Below, piece by piece: positions 5,912 through 5,942 of a stretch of 5,942 nt of DNA. Source of the stretch: Oscillospiraceae bacterium (lineage in GTDB: Bacteria; Bacillota; Clostridia; Oscillospirales; Oscillospiraceae); contig JAEDIZ010000124.1 of the NCBI GenBank assembly GCA_016296635.1, positions 1 to 5,942 on the forward strand, in the 5' to 3' direction. Numbering within the stretch: the stretch's first letter is position 1; each line of letters starts with the position of its first letter. The position numbers and the translations under genes are program-made. The notes beneath the pieces are model-generated. The model saw only the letters and a program-made list of their open reading frames with translations, was not told the origin of the DNA and ran no database searches.

Positions 5912-5942
5912 ATGACTTTTATCTGCTACCCCAAATGCACCA
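5912..5942 (+). CDS. Start of a probable ArsC/Spx-family protein, cut by the right window edge
   Basis: Only ten codons are visible, reading MTFICYPKCT, after a good ribosome binding site and a 35-base gap from the macro gene. The beginning matches the usual start of ArsC/Spx-family thioredoxin-fold proteins in Firmicutes: a short beta strand (here TFI), then Tyr-Pro-Lys-Cys holding the first redox-active Cys (Cys9), typically followed by Ser/Thr-x-Cys. Members are arsenate-reductase-like proteins or Spx-type RNA polymerase regulators. The visible part cannot separate these, and ten residues give only moderate support. The gene is probably ordinary chromosome content next to the island. Confidence 0.6.
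   Translation, partial: MTFICYPKCT

Noticed and set aside
1..5942. CRISPR arrays, tRNA or rRNA genes, insertion sequences
   Set aside because: No regularly spaced repeats, no transposase motifs and no room between the tightly packed genes.

Overview
The window reads as part of a type I restriction-modification island in a Gram-positive gut Clostridia genome. This assignment is inference from strong Shine-Dalgarno sites, the type of HsdS and HsdR proteins, a macro-domain protein with a C-terminal Xre-like domain (common in Clostridia), and a mixed base composition. An Oscillospiraceae/Ruminococcaceae-like host would fit. All genes are on the + strand and packed tightly; no stretch over 50 bases lacks a gene.

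Layout: (1) 1-351 is the 3' part of a gene cut by the left edge, probably a DUF4393 (Abi-alpha-like) protein. It overlaps the next gene by 8 bases. (2) 344-1609 is hsdS, a two-TRD specificity subunit whose halves are clear internal repeats. (3) 1610-1828 is a 72-residue protein of unknown function; its ATG follows the hsdS stop directly and it has a near-perfect ribosome binding site. (4) 1851-4817 is hsdR, the intact 988-residue nuclease/translocase subunit. (5) 4866-5876 is a macro-domain (ADP-ribose binding or hydrolysing) protein with a C-terminal Xre-like helix-turn-helix domain. (6) From 5912 to the right edge is the start of a gene that looks like the ArsC/Spx thioredoxin-fold family.

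How the genes work together: HsdS supplies DNA recognition and HsdR supplies ATP-driven translocation and cleavage. The methyltransferase subunit HsdM is not in the window and is expected just upstream of position 1. If so, the DUF4393 gene and the 72-residue ORF are passengers inside the hsd operon, one before hsdS and one between hsdS and hsdR. Both are candidate accessory defence or regulatory parts.

Base composition changes across the window. By hand count on sampled 60-base lines, the first gene and the HsdS target-recognition parts run at about 28-40% GC (one TRD1 line reaches 50%), the HsdS conserved centre and hsdR at about 48-60%, and most of the macro gene at about 65-77%. The likely right border of the acquired block is the 48-base gap at 4818-4865. 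The most notable single-residue oddity is a Lys at residue 23 of the macro protein, where MacroD-type hydrolases carry an important Asn.
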